Source of the DNA: Candidatus Methanomethylophilaceae archaeon
GTDB taxonomy: Archaea; Thermoplasmatota; Thermoplasmata; Methanomassiliicoccales; Methanomethylophilaceae
Assembly: GCA_944321505.1 (NCBI GenBank)
Contig: CALULN010000013.1
Coordinates: forward strand, 44,247 to 108,246
DNA: 64,000 nucleotides
Reading direction: 5' to 3'
Positions 33,871-42,542 of the stretch are shown one piece after another. Below the pieces are notes generated by a model. That model searched no databases and was not told the origin of the DNA. It saw only the letters and a list, made by a program, of their open reading frames with translations. Each line of letters starts with the position of its first letter. The stretch's first letter is position 1. Made by a program: the position numbers and the translations under genes.

Positions 33871-34152
33871 TCACCGTTTGGTGTAGCGGCCGATGAAGTA
33901 GCCGATGATGACCGCTCCGATGGCCGCCTGCAATGCAAACAGCAGGCTCTCGGTCTCGCCGGGGAGCTCGAAGCTGCCCCATATGCCGGAGGTCCAGGGC
34001 TCGTAGCCCGGATCCACCTCTCCGACCACGTTCTCGGCCGCATCGTCGGCTCCGCCGAAATCGGCACCGTTGGCGTAGATCAGCGCACCCACTACGAGAG
34101 CGGCGATTATGGCGAAGCCCGCCACGTACACGATGATGTTCCTGTTGCTCAT
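33871..34152 (-). CDS. cbiN: Cobalt transporter small subunit CbiN
   Basis: A 93-residue membrane protein: an N-terminal helix (IIVYVAGFAIIAALVVGALIY), a periplasmic loop rich in acidic residues (GADFGGADDAAENVVGEVDP) with the family's PGYEPW, and a C-terminal helix (LLFALQAAIGAVIIGYFIGRY). CbiN joins CbiM to bind cobalt on the outer side. It overlaps cbiM by 4 bp. Confidence 0.9.
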   Translation of the reverse strand: MSNRNIIVYVAGFAIIAALVVGALIYANGADFGGADDAAENVVGEVDPGYEPWTSGIWGSFELPGETESLLFALQAAIGAVIIGYFIGRYTKR

Positions 34153-34832
34153 GCGGAGTGCCCCCCTTCTGCGGTCGCCCCGGGCAGGCCCGGGTTCTCT
34201 ACGGCGTCGAAGACCTCCGGCCTGTTGGACAGGAGGTACACAGCGAACATGTAGAACAGCACGCCCTCGATGATCGCCAGCGGGATCTGGGTCAGCGCGT
34301 AGTTGGTCATGAAGTTCACGAAGGCGCTGACGGTCTGGCCGTGGTCCAGGGTCATCTGGAGCGCGGTGACCACATAGGTGCAGAGGTCCGCGAACAGGGC
34401 GGCGAAGAATATGCTGACCGATATCTTCATGCCGTATCTCCGCAGGGCCTTCCACACCAGGAGGCCGAAGAACGGCCCGGCGACGCCCATGGAGAATATG
34501 TTGGCCCCCAGGGTCGTGAGGCCCCCGTGGGCCAGCAGGAGCGCCTGGAATATCAGGACGATGGTCGCAAGGAACGATGTTATGCAGATCCCGTACAGGA
34601 CGCTGGAGAGCCCGGTCCCGGTGGGATGGGAGCTGGTGCCGGTCATGGACGGCAGCTTCATCGACGACAGCATCGCAATGAAGGCGCCGGAGAGAGCCAC
34701 CGTCATCTTGTGCTCCGGATGCTCCCTCACCAGCTCGACTAGTCTCTTGGCCCCTATGAACACGAAAGGCAGCGCCAGGACGAACCAGACAGCGCACCAT
34801 ATCGGATCCAGGAACCCTTCCATTATGTGCAT
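34149..34832 (-). CDS. cbiM: Cobalt transporter substrate-binding membrane protein CbiM
   Basis: The S-component that binds Co2+. The N-terminus MHIMEGFLDPIWCA carries the conserved Met1-His2-Ile3-Met4 metal-binding start, and the internal SSMKLPSMTGTSSHPTGTGLSS has the second histidine block. The other hydrophobic helices fit a seven-helix protein of 227 residues. AAAGGTGAGACAAG precedes the ATG. It is the first gene of the cbiMNQOO operon, whose promoter carries a palindrome that may be a cobalt or corrinoid operator. Confidence 0.94.
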   Translation of the reverse strand: MHIMEGFLDPIWCAVWFVLALPFVFIGAKRLVELVREHPEHKMTVALSGAFIAMLSSMKLPSMTGTSSHPTGTGLSSVLYGICITSFLATIVLIFQALLLAHGGLTTLGANIFSMGVAGPFFGLLVWKALRRYGMKISVSIFFAALFADLCTYVVTALQMTLDHGQTVSAFVNFMTNYALTQIPLAIIEGVLFYMFAVYLLSNRPEVFDAVENPGLPGATAEGGHSA

Positions 34833-34904
34833 CTTGTCTCACCTTTGATTCAATGCGCCCTCACGGGCAGACCGCGGGTCCCCGCTACCGATAGGAATTG
34901 GACG

Positions 34905-34929
34905 ATACATCCAACTTGATGTATTAAAC
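34905..34929 (-). promoter_or_regulatory. Promoter of cbiMNQOO with palindromic operator candidate
   Basis: TATA-like GTTTAATAC (minus strand, 34921-34929) is followed by the palindrome ATACATC-caactt-GATGTAT (34905-34924). The palindrome would cover the transcription start region. The word CATCCAACT inside it (34908-34916) recurs in the cbiH/cbiD intergenic region. Confidence 0.6.
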
Positions 34930-34953
34930 GATTCTGCACAGAATCCAACGGGA

Positions 34954-35586
34954 TCAGCCCCTGTAGTAGATCATGGCGTTGCAGATGGTGGCTGCGATGT
35001 TGGAGCCCCCTTTCCTGCCCTTCGGTATGATGAATGGGACGTCCCTCTCCATCATGATCTCCTTGGACTCCACCACGTTGACGAACCCAACCGGCGCTCC
35101 CACCACCAGTGCCGGCCTGGCCTCCCCCGAGTCTATGAGCTCCGCCAGGCGGATCAATGCGGTGGGGGCGTTCCCGATGGCGAATATGGCGGGCTTCCTC
35201 AGAGACACCTCCGCTCCCCTCTCCATGCAGACCGTGGCACGGGTGCATCCCCTCTCCTTGGCCTCGGCCATGACGTCGTCGTCGGAGATGTAGCAGTGGA
35301 CGCTGCCTCCGTATGCGGAGAGCTTCTTCTTGTTGATCCCCGCGGCGGCCATCTTGGTGTCGGTGACGATGTCCGCTCCGGACCGGATCGCATCCACCCC
35401 TATGCGGGCGGCACCGGGGGAGAAGACCAGGTTGTCCGCGTAGTCGAAATCGGCGGAGGTGTGGATGCACCTCCTGACGATGGAGAACTCCGGCTCCGGC
35501 CAAGTGCGTCCGCCCAGCTCCGACGTGATGATCTCCATGCTGCGCTTCTCGATCTCCTCGGGTCTCACTATCTCGAATGCCATCAT
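34954..35586 (-). CDS. cbiC: Cobalt-precorrin-8 methylmutase
   Basis: Corrin-ring enzyme that moves the C11 methyl to C12, giving cobyrinate. The family hallmarks are RRCIHTSADFDYADNLVFSPGA near residues 38-60 (with the catalytic histidine), DIVTDTKMAAAGINKKKL, and PALVVGAPVGFVNVVESKE. The length of 210 residues fits. It follows cbiH at once, with GGGGTGAT ahead of the start. ATG 35583 is a second candidate start. Confidence 0.94.
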   Translation of the reverse strand: MMAFEIVRPEEIEKRSMEIITSELGGRTWPEPEFSIVRRCIHTSADFDYADNLVFSPGAARIGVDAIRSGADIVTDTKMAAAGINKKKLSAYGGSVHCYISDDDVMAEAKERGCTRATVCMERGAEVSLRKPAIFAIGNAPTALIRLAELIDSGEARPALVVGAPVGFVNVVESKEIMMERDVPFIIPKGRKGGSNIAATICNAMIYYRG

Positions 35587-35587
35587 A

Positions 35588-36325
35588 TCACCCCAGGTCG
35601 TATCCGCGGGGGGTGATCATCCTGTCCCCGGACACGTACGTCTGCGAATTGCCGATGATGACGATGCAGAACATATCCACATCCTCCGACGGCAGTTGGC
35701 CGAGGGTGGTGATCCTGCTGGTCTCCCCCTCCCTGCCGGCGTTCCTCACGATGCCCACCGGCGTATCGGCAGGACGATGGTTCATCACCAGGCCTGCGGC
35801 CCGGGCGAGGTACTCCGTCCTGGTCTTGCTCTTCGGGTTGTAGAGGCAGATGACCATGTCGCTCTCGGCGGCACGGTCCACCCTCTTCATGATCAGGTCT
35901 ATGGGCGTCATCAGATCGGACAGGCTGATGAGGGCGGTGTCATGCATCAGCGGCGCGCCGAGGACGGATGCGGCCGCGGATGCGGCGGTGACCCCGGGAA
36001 CGGTGTCGATGTCTATGTCCGCGCCCATCTCCTCCGCCAGCTGGTAGATTATCCCCGCCATGCCGTATATCCCGGAATCGCCGCTGGAGACCATGGCGAC
36101 ATCCTTGCCCGAGGCGGCCTCCTCGATGGCCATGCGGCATCTCTCAACCTCCTTCATCATGCCGGTGGCCCGGTACTCCTTGTCCGGGAAGATCCCCTTC
36201 AGCATGTTCACGTACGTCGTGTAGCCGGTGACCAGATCCGCGTTGGCGATGGCCTCCGCGGCCCTGAAGGTCATATCCCCCTTTCCTCCGGGGCCGAAGC
36301 CCACCACGTGCAGTTTGCCACTCAT
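35588..36325 (-). CDS. cbiH: Cobalt-precorrin-3B C17-methyltransferase
   Basis: S-adenosylmethionine-dependent tetrapyrrole methylase that methylates C17 with ring contraction. Family markers are HVVGFGPGGKGDMTFRA at residues 5-22, MVSSGDSGIYGMAG, GADIDIDTVPGVTAASAAASVLGAPLMHDTALISLSD, and CLYNPKSKTRTEYL. The length is 245. It forms a two-gene unit with cbiC and is transcribed away from cbiD, sharing a promoter region. Confidence 0.94.
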   Translation of the reverse strand: MSGKLHVVGFGPGGKGDMTFRAAEAIANADLVTGYTTYVNMLKGIFPDKEYRATGMMKEVERCRMAIEEAASGKDVAMVSSGDSGIYGMAGIIYQLAEEMGADIDIDTVPGVTAASAAASVLGAPLMHDTALISLSDLMTPIDLIMKRVDRAAESDMVICLYNPKSKTRTEYLARAAGLVMNHRPADTPVGIVRNAGREGETSRITTLGQLPSEDVDMFCIVIIGNSQTYVSGDRMITPRGYDLG

Positions 36326-36378
36326 GAGATGACCGTCCGAACCGCCTCCGAAGGCGGCGATTCGCGATGTTGTCCCAA

Positions 36379-36407
36379 CTATTTTAAGATGGCATATTCA
36401 TCCAACT
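36379..36407. promoter_or_regulatory. Bidirectional promoter between cbiH and cbiD
   Basis: CTATTTTAAG (36379-36388) can be read as a TATA box in either direction and is the only AT-rich core between the divergent genes. CATCCAACT (36399-36407) matches the centre of the cbiM operator palindrome. Confidence 0.5.
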
Positions 36408-36431
36408 CATCCTCTTGGAAGAGTGAAGGCC

Positions 36432-37565
36432 ATGGACGGCGACGGAATGCACGTTCTCGTAGGGAGCAGGATGCTCAGATGTGGTCATACCACCGGCACC
36501 TGCGCCGCCGCAGCGTCCAAAGCGGCCGCAGAGATGCTCCTATCCGGAAGAAGCATCCAATCGGTATCGGTCGCCACGCCCAAAGGGATCGTTCTGAACC
36601 TCCCGGTCGAAGATGCCGTCATGAACGGTGGCTCCGCATCCTGCGCCGTGAGGAAGGACGGGGGTGACGACATCGACGCCACCCACGGAGCGCTGGTGTA
36701 CTCCACCGTATCCCTATCTCCGTCGGACATTTCCGTAGACGGAGGGGAGGGAGTGGGCAGGGTGACCCGCCGCGGCCTGGACCAGCCTCTGGGAGAATCC
36801 GCCATAAACAGGGTGCCGAGATCGATGATCCGTGATGCGTTGGAGGACGTTGCATCCGCATACGGATACACGGGAGGGTTCTCGGTCGTGATATCCGTAC
36901 CAGAGGGCAGGAGGATCGCGGAATCCACGTTCAACCCCCGCCTGGGGATCGAAGGCGGGATATCCATACTGGGGACCAGCGGCATAGTCGAGCCCATGAG
37001 CGAGACCGCCATCGTCAGGACCATCGAGACGGAGATGGACATGAGGGCCGCCGAAGGCGCCAAGGTGCTGGCGGCGGTCCCCGGCAACTACGGGAGGGAC
37101 TTCGCCGACACCATCGGCCTGGATGCGGATTCCGCTGTGAAGTGCAGCAACTTCATCGGGGAGATGCTGGACCGCGCCTGCGCTCTGGGGACGGACATCC
37201 TCCTCATCGGGAACCTGGGCAAGATGGTGAAGCTGGCCGGAGGCATCATGAACACCCACTCCAGGAACGCCGACTGCCGGATGGAGATACTGGCGGCATA
37301 CACGGTCATGGCCGGCGGGGACGCATCCGACGCCCGCAGGGTCATGGAATGCATATCAACCGACGATGCCCTGGAGGTCCTGGAGGAGAAGGGCATGATC
37401 CGCAGGGTGTCCGAGCTTCTGGCGGAGAGGATAGAGTATCACATGAACCATCGCACCGGAGGGAGGATCCGCACGGCGGCCATAGTTTACTCGTCGGTCT
37501 ACGGAGAGCTCTGCCGCACGTCCCTGGCGGATTCGATGCTGAGAGAGCTGGGAGGCGGGGCATGA
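36432..37565 (+). CDS. cbiD: Cobalt-precorrin-5B C1-methyltransferase
   Basis: Anaerobic-pathway enzyme that methylates C1 of cobalt-precorrin-5B. The opening LRCGHTTGTCAAAASKAAAEML is diagnostic, as are VSVPEGRRIAESTFNPRLGIEGGISILGTSGIVEPMSE and the LIGNLGKMVKLAGGIMNTHS region near the C-terminus. The length is about 377 residues. I chose ATG 36432; GTG 36423 would add three residues. It begins the plus-strand operon cbiD-cbiG-cbiJET-cbiA. Confidence 0.94.
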   Translation: MDGDGMHVLVGSRMLRCGHTTGTCAAAASKAAAEMLLSGRSIQSVSVATPKGIVLNLPVEDAVMNGGSASCAVRKDGGDDIDATHGALVYSTVSLSPSDISVDGGEGVGRVTRRGLDQPLGESAINRVPRSMIRDALEDVASAYGYTGGFSVVISVPEGRRIAESTFNPRLGIEGGISILGTSGIVEPMSETAIVRTIETEMDMRAAEGAKVLAAVPGNYGRDFADTIGLDADSAVKCSNFIGEMLDRACALGTDILLIGNLGKMVKLAGGIMNTHSRNADCRMEILAAYTVMAGGDASDARRVMECISTDDALEVLEEKGMIRRVSELLAERIEYHMNHRTGGRIRTAAIVYSSVYGELCRTSLADSMLRELGGGA

Positions 37566-38575
37566 GGGTGAAGGGCATAGCGTTCTCGGGACCCGGATGC
37601 TCCACGCTCAAAAGGATATCCGAGACCCTCGGAGACGGCATGGAGGCCGTCTGCCGCACCAAAGCGGACAGCTCCGGGATCCCGCAGACGGAGGATGTGG
37701 ATGCATGGGTCCGCGAGGGCTTCGAAGCATGCGATGCCCTGGTGTTCGTCGGAGCCACGGGGATCGCGGTGCGCTACACCGCCCCGTACGTGAGGAGCAA
37801 GGACAGGGACCCCGCCGTGGTCTGCGTCGACGAGCGCGGAAGATACTGCATACCTCTGCTTTCCGGGCACCTCGGAGGCGCCAACCGCCTGGCCGAGATG
37901 ATCGCCGAAGGCATCGGAGCCGTTCCGGTCATCACAACGGCGACGGACATCAACGGCGTGTTCGCCGTCGACACCTTCGCCAAAGACAACGACCTCCGCA
38001 TAGGATCGCTGGAGGCGGCCAAAGAGGTCTCCGCCGCCCTCCTCAGAGGGGACGCCGTGCGCTTCTGCTCCGACATCCCCTTCGAAGGGGACCTCCCGAG
38101 CGGGCTCATCATGGGCGACGAGGGGGCCCTGGGGATCAGCATATCGGCGGACGGATGCAGGCCCTATGACACCACCCTGCTGCTGACGCCCATGGACGTG
38201 ACCGTCGGAGTGGGGTGCAGGAGAGGCACCGACCCCGAGAAGCTCCGGAGGTTCGTCATGAGGATCCTCGAAGAGGAGGGCATATCGCCCGGCCGCGTGG
38301 GGTCGGTCCGCAGCATCGACATCAAGAGGGACGAGGAGGCCGTGCTGAGGCTGGCCGAGTCATTGGATGCTCCGGCCCGCTTCCTGACAGCGGAAGAGCT
38401 GATGAAGGTCGAGGGCGATTTCACACCGTCGGATTTCGTCCGGGAGAGGACCGGAGCCGACAACGTATGCGAGCGCTCCGCCGCATGGGGCGGATGCGCC
38501 ATCAAAAGGAGGAAGACGGCCGAGGACGGCATGACCGCCGCCATCGGCACGATGAGGATCACGCCGAGGTTCTGA
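37562..38575 (+). CDS. cbiG: Cobalt-precorrin-5A hydrolase
   Basis: Opens the delta-lactone ring of cobalt-precorrin-5A with loss of acetaldehyde. The middle domain shows DALVFVGATGIAVRYTAPYVRSKDRDPAVVCVDERGRYCIPLLSGHLGGANRLA, and the C-terminal CbiG_C domain shows VGVGCRRGTDPEKLRRFV followed by the family's SIDIKRDEEAVLRLAE. The 337-residue length is normal. It overlaps cbiD by 4 bp (ATGA). Confidence 0.94.
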   Translation: MRVKGIAFSGPGCSTLKRISETLGDGMEAVCRTKADSSGIPQTEDVDAWVREGFEACDALVFVGATGIAVRYTAPYVRSKDRDPAVVCVDERGRYCIPLLSGHLGGANRLAEMIAEGIGAVPVITTATDINGVFAVDTFAKDNDLRIGSLEAAKEVSAALLRGDAVRFCSDIPFEGDLPSGLIMGDEGALGISISADGCRPYDTTLLLTPMDVTVGVGCRRGTDPEKLRRFVMRILEEEGISPGRVGSVRSIDIKRDEEAVLRLAESLDAPARFLTAEELMKVEGDFTPSDFVRERTGADNVCERSAAWGGCAIKRRKTAEDGMTAAIGTMRITPRF

Positions 38576-38576
38576 T

Positions 38577-40568
38577 ATGAGGGACATACTGGTTTTCTCG
38601 GGGACGACTGAGGGCAGGACGCTGGCCCGCTGGCTCGCCTCCAACGGCATCATGGTCCATGTCAGGGTGGCGACCGAATACGGAGCGACCGTCATGGGCG
38701 AAGAGGACAACATCGATGTGCAGGTGGGATCCTGCGGCGGAGCCGAGGGGATCGCTTCCGTCATAAGGGAGGGGATGTACGACACCGTCGTCGATGCCAC
38801 CCATCCCTACGCCGCCACCGTATCCAAGCACATCAGGGAGGGCTGCGCGGCAGCCGGTGCGGAATGCATACGCATCGCAAGAGGCAGCTCCGGATTGGGA
38901 TACTCGGACGACGTCACCGCCGTCGGCAGCGTAGCCGAGGCGGTGGACTACCTGATGACCACCGAAGGGAACATCCTGGCGGCCACCGGGGCCAAGGAGA
39001 TCGATGAGTACACCCGCATCCCCGATTACAGAGAAAGGGTGGTGGCGAGGGTGCTCTCCACCGCCTCGTCGGTCGCGAGATGCGCCGAGTTCGGTTTCGA
39101 GGGCAGGAACCTCATCTGCGGCCAGGGGCCCTTCTCGGAGGAGACCAACTACGCGGCGCTGATGCAGACCGGTGCGAAGTACATGGTGACCAAGGACTCC
39201 GGCACCGTCGGAGGGTTCGAGGAGAAGGTCCGCGCCGCCAGGAGGGCGGGAGCGAGGATAGTCCTGGTCAGAAAGCCCGACGACGACGGCGTCAGCTACG
39301 ATGAGGCGGTGAGGATGCTGTCCGAGAGGCTGGGAATCCCCGTGCCGGAGGCCGAGACGCCGGCGGCGAAGCCGTCGGTGGTGCTGATCGGCATCGGCGT
39401 CGGGAGCGACGGCATGACGCTGCGCGCGGCTGAGAAGCTCCGCAGAGCGGATGTGGTCATCGGCGCCAGGAGGATGCTGGACTCGGTGGACACAACAGGG
39501 AAGGACACCGTGGAGGAGTACAGGTCCGAGAGGATCGTCTCGTTCCTGGAGGGCTCCGACTACCGCCGCGCGGCGGTGCTGCTGTCCGGGGACACGGGCT
39601 TCTACAGCGGCGCCAAGGGGATCCTGGAGAGGATCGACCGCGGGCGTTTCGACGTGGAGGTGGAATGCGGCACATCGTCCCTATCGTATCTGTGCGCCAG
39701 GATGGGCACGGTCTGGCAGGACGCGTTCCTGGCCAGCGCCCACGGCAGGAGGGCCAACCTGGTCAGCATCTGCAGCACCCACCCCAAGGTGTTCACGCTG
39801 CTCACCGACGGGGAGAGCGTCCACGCCATGTGCAGGGAGCTCTTCGACCACGGCATGAACAGCCTGAAGGTCACCGTGGGCCAGGACTTCGGCATGGTAG
39901 GCGAGAGGGTCATCTCCGGAACGCCGTCGGAGATGCTGGACGAGGAATTCGGCAGCCTGTGCGTCGCGATGGTGGAGAACCCGTCCCCGGACGACAGGAT
40001 GACCCACACCATATCCGACGACATGTTCCTCAGAGGGGACGCCCCCATGACCAAGAGCGAGGTCAGGACGCTGTCGGTGCAGAAGCTCTGGCTCAAGGCC
40101 GATTCGATAATCTACGATGTGGGCGCGGGCACCGGGTCTGTGTCCATAGAGATGGCCATGGCGGCCTACAACGGCATGGTGTACGCCATCGAGAAGGACG
40201 AGGAGGCCGCCAGCCTGATCGAGCTCAACAGGCGGAAATTCAGGACCCCCAACCTGGAGGTCGTCAGAGGAACGGCGCCGGAGGCGTTCGAGGGGCTGCC
40301 TGCACCCACCCATGCGTTCATAGGAGGGTCCTCCGGGAACCTCAGACACATCATAGAGGGACTGCTGGCACTCAATCCCGACATACGAATGGTGGTGAAC
40401 TCCGTCACCCTCGAAACCCTGTCCGATGTCATGGCCTGCGTGAAGGAGCTGGGACTGGCGGAGGAGGAGACGGTTCAGGTCTCGGTTGCCAGGACCAGGA
40501 AGCTGGGCAGGTACCACCTGCTCAACGCGCAGAATCCCGTGTTCATCACGGTGGTGAAGGGCAGATGA
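38577..40568 (+). CDS. Triple fusion CbiJ-CbiE-CbiT
   Basis: A 663-residue protein with three corrin enzymes in order. Residues 1-257 are cobalt-precorrin-6A reductase: FSGTTEGRTLARWL, VDATHPYAATVSKHI, ATGAKEIDEYTR, GPFSEETNYA and TKDSGTVGGFEEK. Residues ~263-470 are the C5-methyltransferase CbiE: VVLIGIGVGSDGMTLRAAEKLRRAD, LLSGDTGFYSGA and FGMVGERVISGTPSEM. Residues ~475-663 are the C15-methyltransferase/decarboxylase CbiT: FLRGDAPMTKSEVRTLSVQKL, DVGAGTGSVSIEMA and FIGGSSGNLRHII. CbiE-CbiT fusions (CobL-like) are common. Adding CbiJ in front makes three consecutive pathway steps one polypeptide. It starts 2 bp after the cbiG stop. Confidence 0.92.
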   Translation: MRDILVFSGTTEGRTLARWLASNGIMVHVRVATEYGATVMGEEDNIDVQVGSCGGAEGIASVIREGMYDTVVDATHPYAATVSKHIREGCAAAGAECIRIARGSSGLGYSDDVTAVGSVAEAVDYLMTTEGNILAATGAKEIDEYTRIPDYRERVVARVLSTASSVARCAEFGFEGRNLICGQGPFSEETNYAALMQTGAKYMVTKDSGTVGGFEEKVRAARRAGARIVLVRKPDDDGVSYDEAVRMLSERLGIPVPEAETPAAKPSVVLIGIGVGSDGMTLRAAEKLRRADVVIGARRMLDSVDTTGKDTVEEYRSERIVSFLEGSDYRRAAVLLSGDTGFYSGAKGILERIDRGRFDVEVECGTSSLSYLCARMGTVWQDAFLASAHGRRANLVSICSTHPKVFTLLTDGESVHAMCRELFDHGMNSLKVTVGQDFGMVGERVISGTPSEMLDEEFGSLCVAMVENPSPDDRMTHTISDDMFLRGDAPMTKSEVRTLSVQKLWLKADSIIYDVGAGTGSVSIEMAMAAYNGMVYAIEKDEEAASLIELNRRKFRTPNLEVVRGTAPEAFEGLPAPTHAFIGGSSGNLRHIIEGLLALNPDIRMVVNSVTLETLSDVMACVKELGLAEEETVQVSVARTRKLGRYHLLNAQNPVFITVVKGR

Positions 40569-41917
40569 TGCCCAGGATCATGATCGCCGCCCCCGCCAGC
40601 GGCTCGGGGAAGACCCTGGTCACCTGCGGGATCCTGCAGGCGCTGGTGGACCGCGGCATGAAGGTGTCCTCCTTCAAGTGCGGGCCGGACTACATAGACC
40701 CCATGTTCCACAGCCGCGTCATCGGCACCAGGTCGAAGAACCTGGACGCTTACTTCGTCGGACCGGATGTCCTGAGGTACCTCTTCGCCAGGACGGCGGA
40801 GGGTTCGGACATCTCCGTCATAGAGGGGGTGATGGGGTACTACGACGGGCTCTCCGCCGACAGCAGCGACTGCAGCTCCAGGGACGTGGCGGCGATGACG
40901 GACACGCCCACCGTCCTCCTCATCGACGCCAGAGGAGCCAGCGCATCCGTCCTGGCGGTGCTTAAGGGATTCATGGAGTACTCCGGCAACACCATCTCCG
41001 GCGTCATATTCAACAGGATGTCGGAGAGGGTATTCGAGGCGCTGAAGCCGAAGGCGGAGGCCATGGGCGTGAAGGCCGTCGGCTACGTGCCGAAGGTCAC
41101 GGACCTGGTGCTTGAGAGCAGGCACCTGGGCCTGGTGCTGCCGTCGGAGATCGACAGCCTCAGAGAGAAGCTGCACCGCCTGGCGGGGATCCTGGAGCAG
41201 ACCCTGGACATCGACGCCCTCATCTCCATGGCATCGGATGCCGGGGATCTCGATCACACGGAACCCGAGGTCCCTTCGGTCGGAAGAGCCAGGATAGGGC
41301 TGGCATCGGACGAGGCGTTCTGCTTCACCTACGAGGACAACATCGACCTGCTCCGCAGATGCGGAGCCGAAATCGTTCCGTTCTCGCCCATCCACGACCC
41401 CGAGCTGCCGGATGTGGACGCCGTCGTGCTCTCCGGAGGGTACCCCGAACTGCACGGGGAAGAGCTTGAGGCCAACGGATCCATGCGCAGGAGCATACGC
41501 GAAGCGCTTGAGTCCGGCATGCCCTGCATGGCCGAGTGCGGCGGGTTCATGTACCTACACGAGAGAGTGGAGGACACCGACGGCGTCATGCGCGAGATGT
41601 GCGGATTCCTGAGGGGAGAGGTTAGGAACACCGGGAAGCTGACCAGGTTCGGATACGCCGAGTTCACGTCCTGCGAGGGCATGCTGCCCGCCGGCACCAG
41701 GGTGAAAGGGCACGAGTTCCACTACTGGGACAGCAACGACCCCGGCTCGGACTGGTCGGCGAGGAAGCCATCGGGCAGAGAATACGGATGCATCCGCGAC
41801 TCCAGCTCGGTGGTCGCAGGGTTCCCCCATCTCTACTACTATTCCAACCCCGAGGTTCCGGCTGCGTTCATCCGCAGAGCCATCGGATACAGGGATTCGA
41901 AGGATCAGAAAAGGTAA
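40565..41917 (+). CDS. cbiA: Cobyrinate a,c-diamide synthase
   Basis: Glutamine-dependent amidase that adds amides to the a and c side chains of cobyrinate. The N-terminal dethiobiotin-synthetase-like P-loop is APASGSGKTLVTCGIL, followed by CGPDYIDPMFH. The C-terminal glutaminase domain has AECGGFMYLHE (nucleophile Cys) and KGHEFHYWD. The length is 450 residues. It overlaps the cbiJET fusion by 4 bp and ends with TAA. It is the last gene of the plus-strand operon. Confidence 0.95.
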   Translation: MMPRIMIAAPASGSGKTLVTCGILQALVDRGMKVSSFKCGPDYIDPMFHSRVIGTRSKNLDAYFVGPDVLRYLFARTAEGSDISVIEGVMGYYDGLSADSSDCSSRDVAAMTDTPTVLLIDARGASASVLAVLKGFMEYSGNTISGVIFNRMSERVFEALKPKAEAMGVKAVGYVPKVTDLVLESRHLGLVLPSEIDSLREKLHRLAGILEQTLDIDALISMASDAGDLDHTEPEVPSVGRARIGLASDEAFCFTYEDNIDLLRRCGAEIVPFSPIHDPELPDVDAVVLSGGYPELHGEELEANGSMRRSIREALESGMPCMAECGGFMYLHERVEDTDGVMREMCGFLRGEVRNTGKLTRFGYAEFTSCEGMLPAGTRVKGHEFHYWDSNDPGSDWSARKPSGREYGCIRDSSSVVAGFPHLYYYSNPEVPAAFIRRAIGYRDSKDQKR

Positions 41918-41946
41918 GTGGTTTGAGGCCCGGCCGGAGCCGGGTC

Positions 41947-42468
41947 TCACTGCTTGGCCCTATAGCCCTCGACGAGCTTCAGGACACCGGAGACTGCGAC
42001 GAGAACACCGATGATGATCATGACGAGGTCCGCGGTATCCTGCCTGTTGAGGATAGCGTAGACACCCATGACGATCATGATGACACCCACGATCGCGGTC
42101 AGGATCTTCCCGTTGTTGTCCAGAGAGAAGGACGGGGCGACGTTCGCCAGGGACATGATACCCAGGACGATCAGCAGGACCGCCAGGAGGATCATGAGGA
42201 CGTCCTCGAAGAAGTTCGGGAAGATTATGAGCAGTATGCCGAGCACAGCGGCGACGGCTCCGATGGCCACATCCGTCTTCAGACCGGACTTGAGTCCGCC
42301 GTAGAGGGAGATGGCACCGGAGATCAGCAGGAGCACACCCGCGATGATCAGAATCCACCTGAGGGCCTCAGCCTTGAGGGCCACAAGGAGGACACCGAGG
42401 ATCACAAGGATGACACCGAGAATCATGGTGTTCATCCACGTGCCGGATTTACCAACGGTTATCTCCAT
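41947..42468 (-). CDS. DUF308 (HdeD-like) membrane protein
   Basis: A 173-residue protein with six hydrophobic helices arranged as three repeats of a two-helix unit ending in short polar turns (MILGVILVILGVLLVAL, ILIIAGVLLLISGAISLYGG and so on). This matches HdeD/DUF308 proteins, linked to acid resistance in enterobacteria; the archaeal role is unknown. A clear TATA box lies upstream (42501-42508). It is convergent with cbiA. Confidence 0.85.
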   Translation of the reverse strand: MEITVGKSGTWMNTMILGVILVILGVLLVALKAEALRWILIIAGVLLLISGAISLYGGLKSGLKTDVAIGAVAAVLGILLIIFPNFFEDVLMILLAVLLIVLGIMSLANVAPSFSLDNNGKILTAIVGVIMIVMGVYAILNRQDTADLVMIIIGVLVAVSGVLKLVEGYRAKQ

Positions 42469-42500
42469 GGTTTCACCGTTAAGAAGGATGCGTGCGGGCT

Positions 42501-42508
42501 ATTTATAA
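42501..42508. promoter_or_regulatory. TATA box, possibly bidirectional
   Basis: ATTTATAA (plus strand) reads TTATAAAT on the minus strand. It lies 33-40 bp from the DUF308 start on the minus side and 35-42 bp from the prenyltransferase start on the plus side, so one AT-rich box may serve both divergent genes. Confidence 0.6.
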
Positions 42509-42542
42509 GGTGTCCAGCAATCACGGCATAAGGGGGCAGTGA

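Noticed and set aside
34833..34953. Cobalamin riboswitch upstream of cbiM
   Set aside because: Too short and without the conserved B12-box; the palindrome after the TATA box explains the region better.
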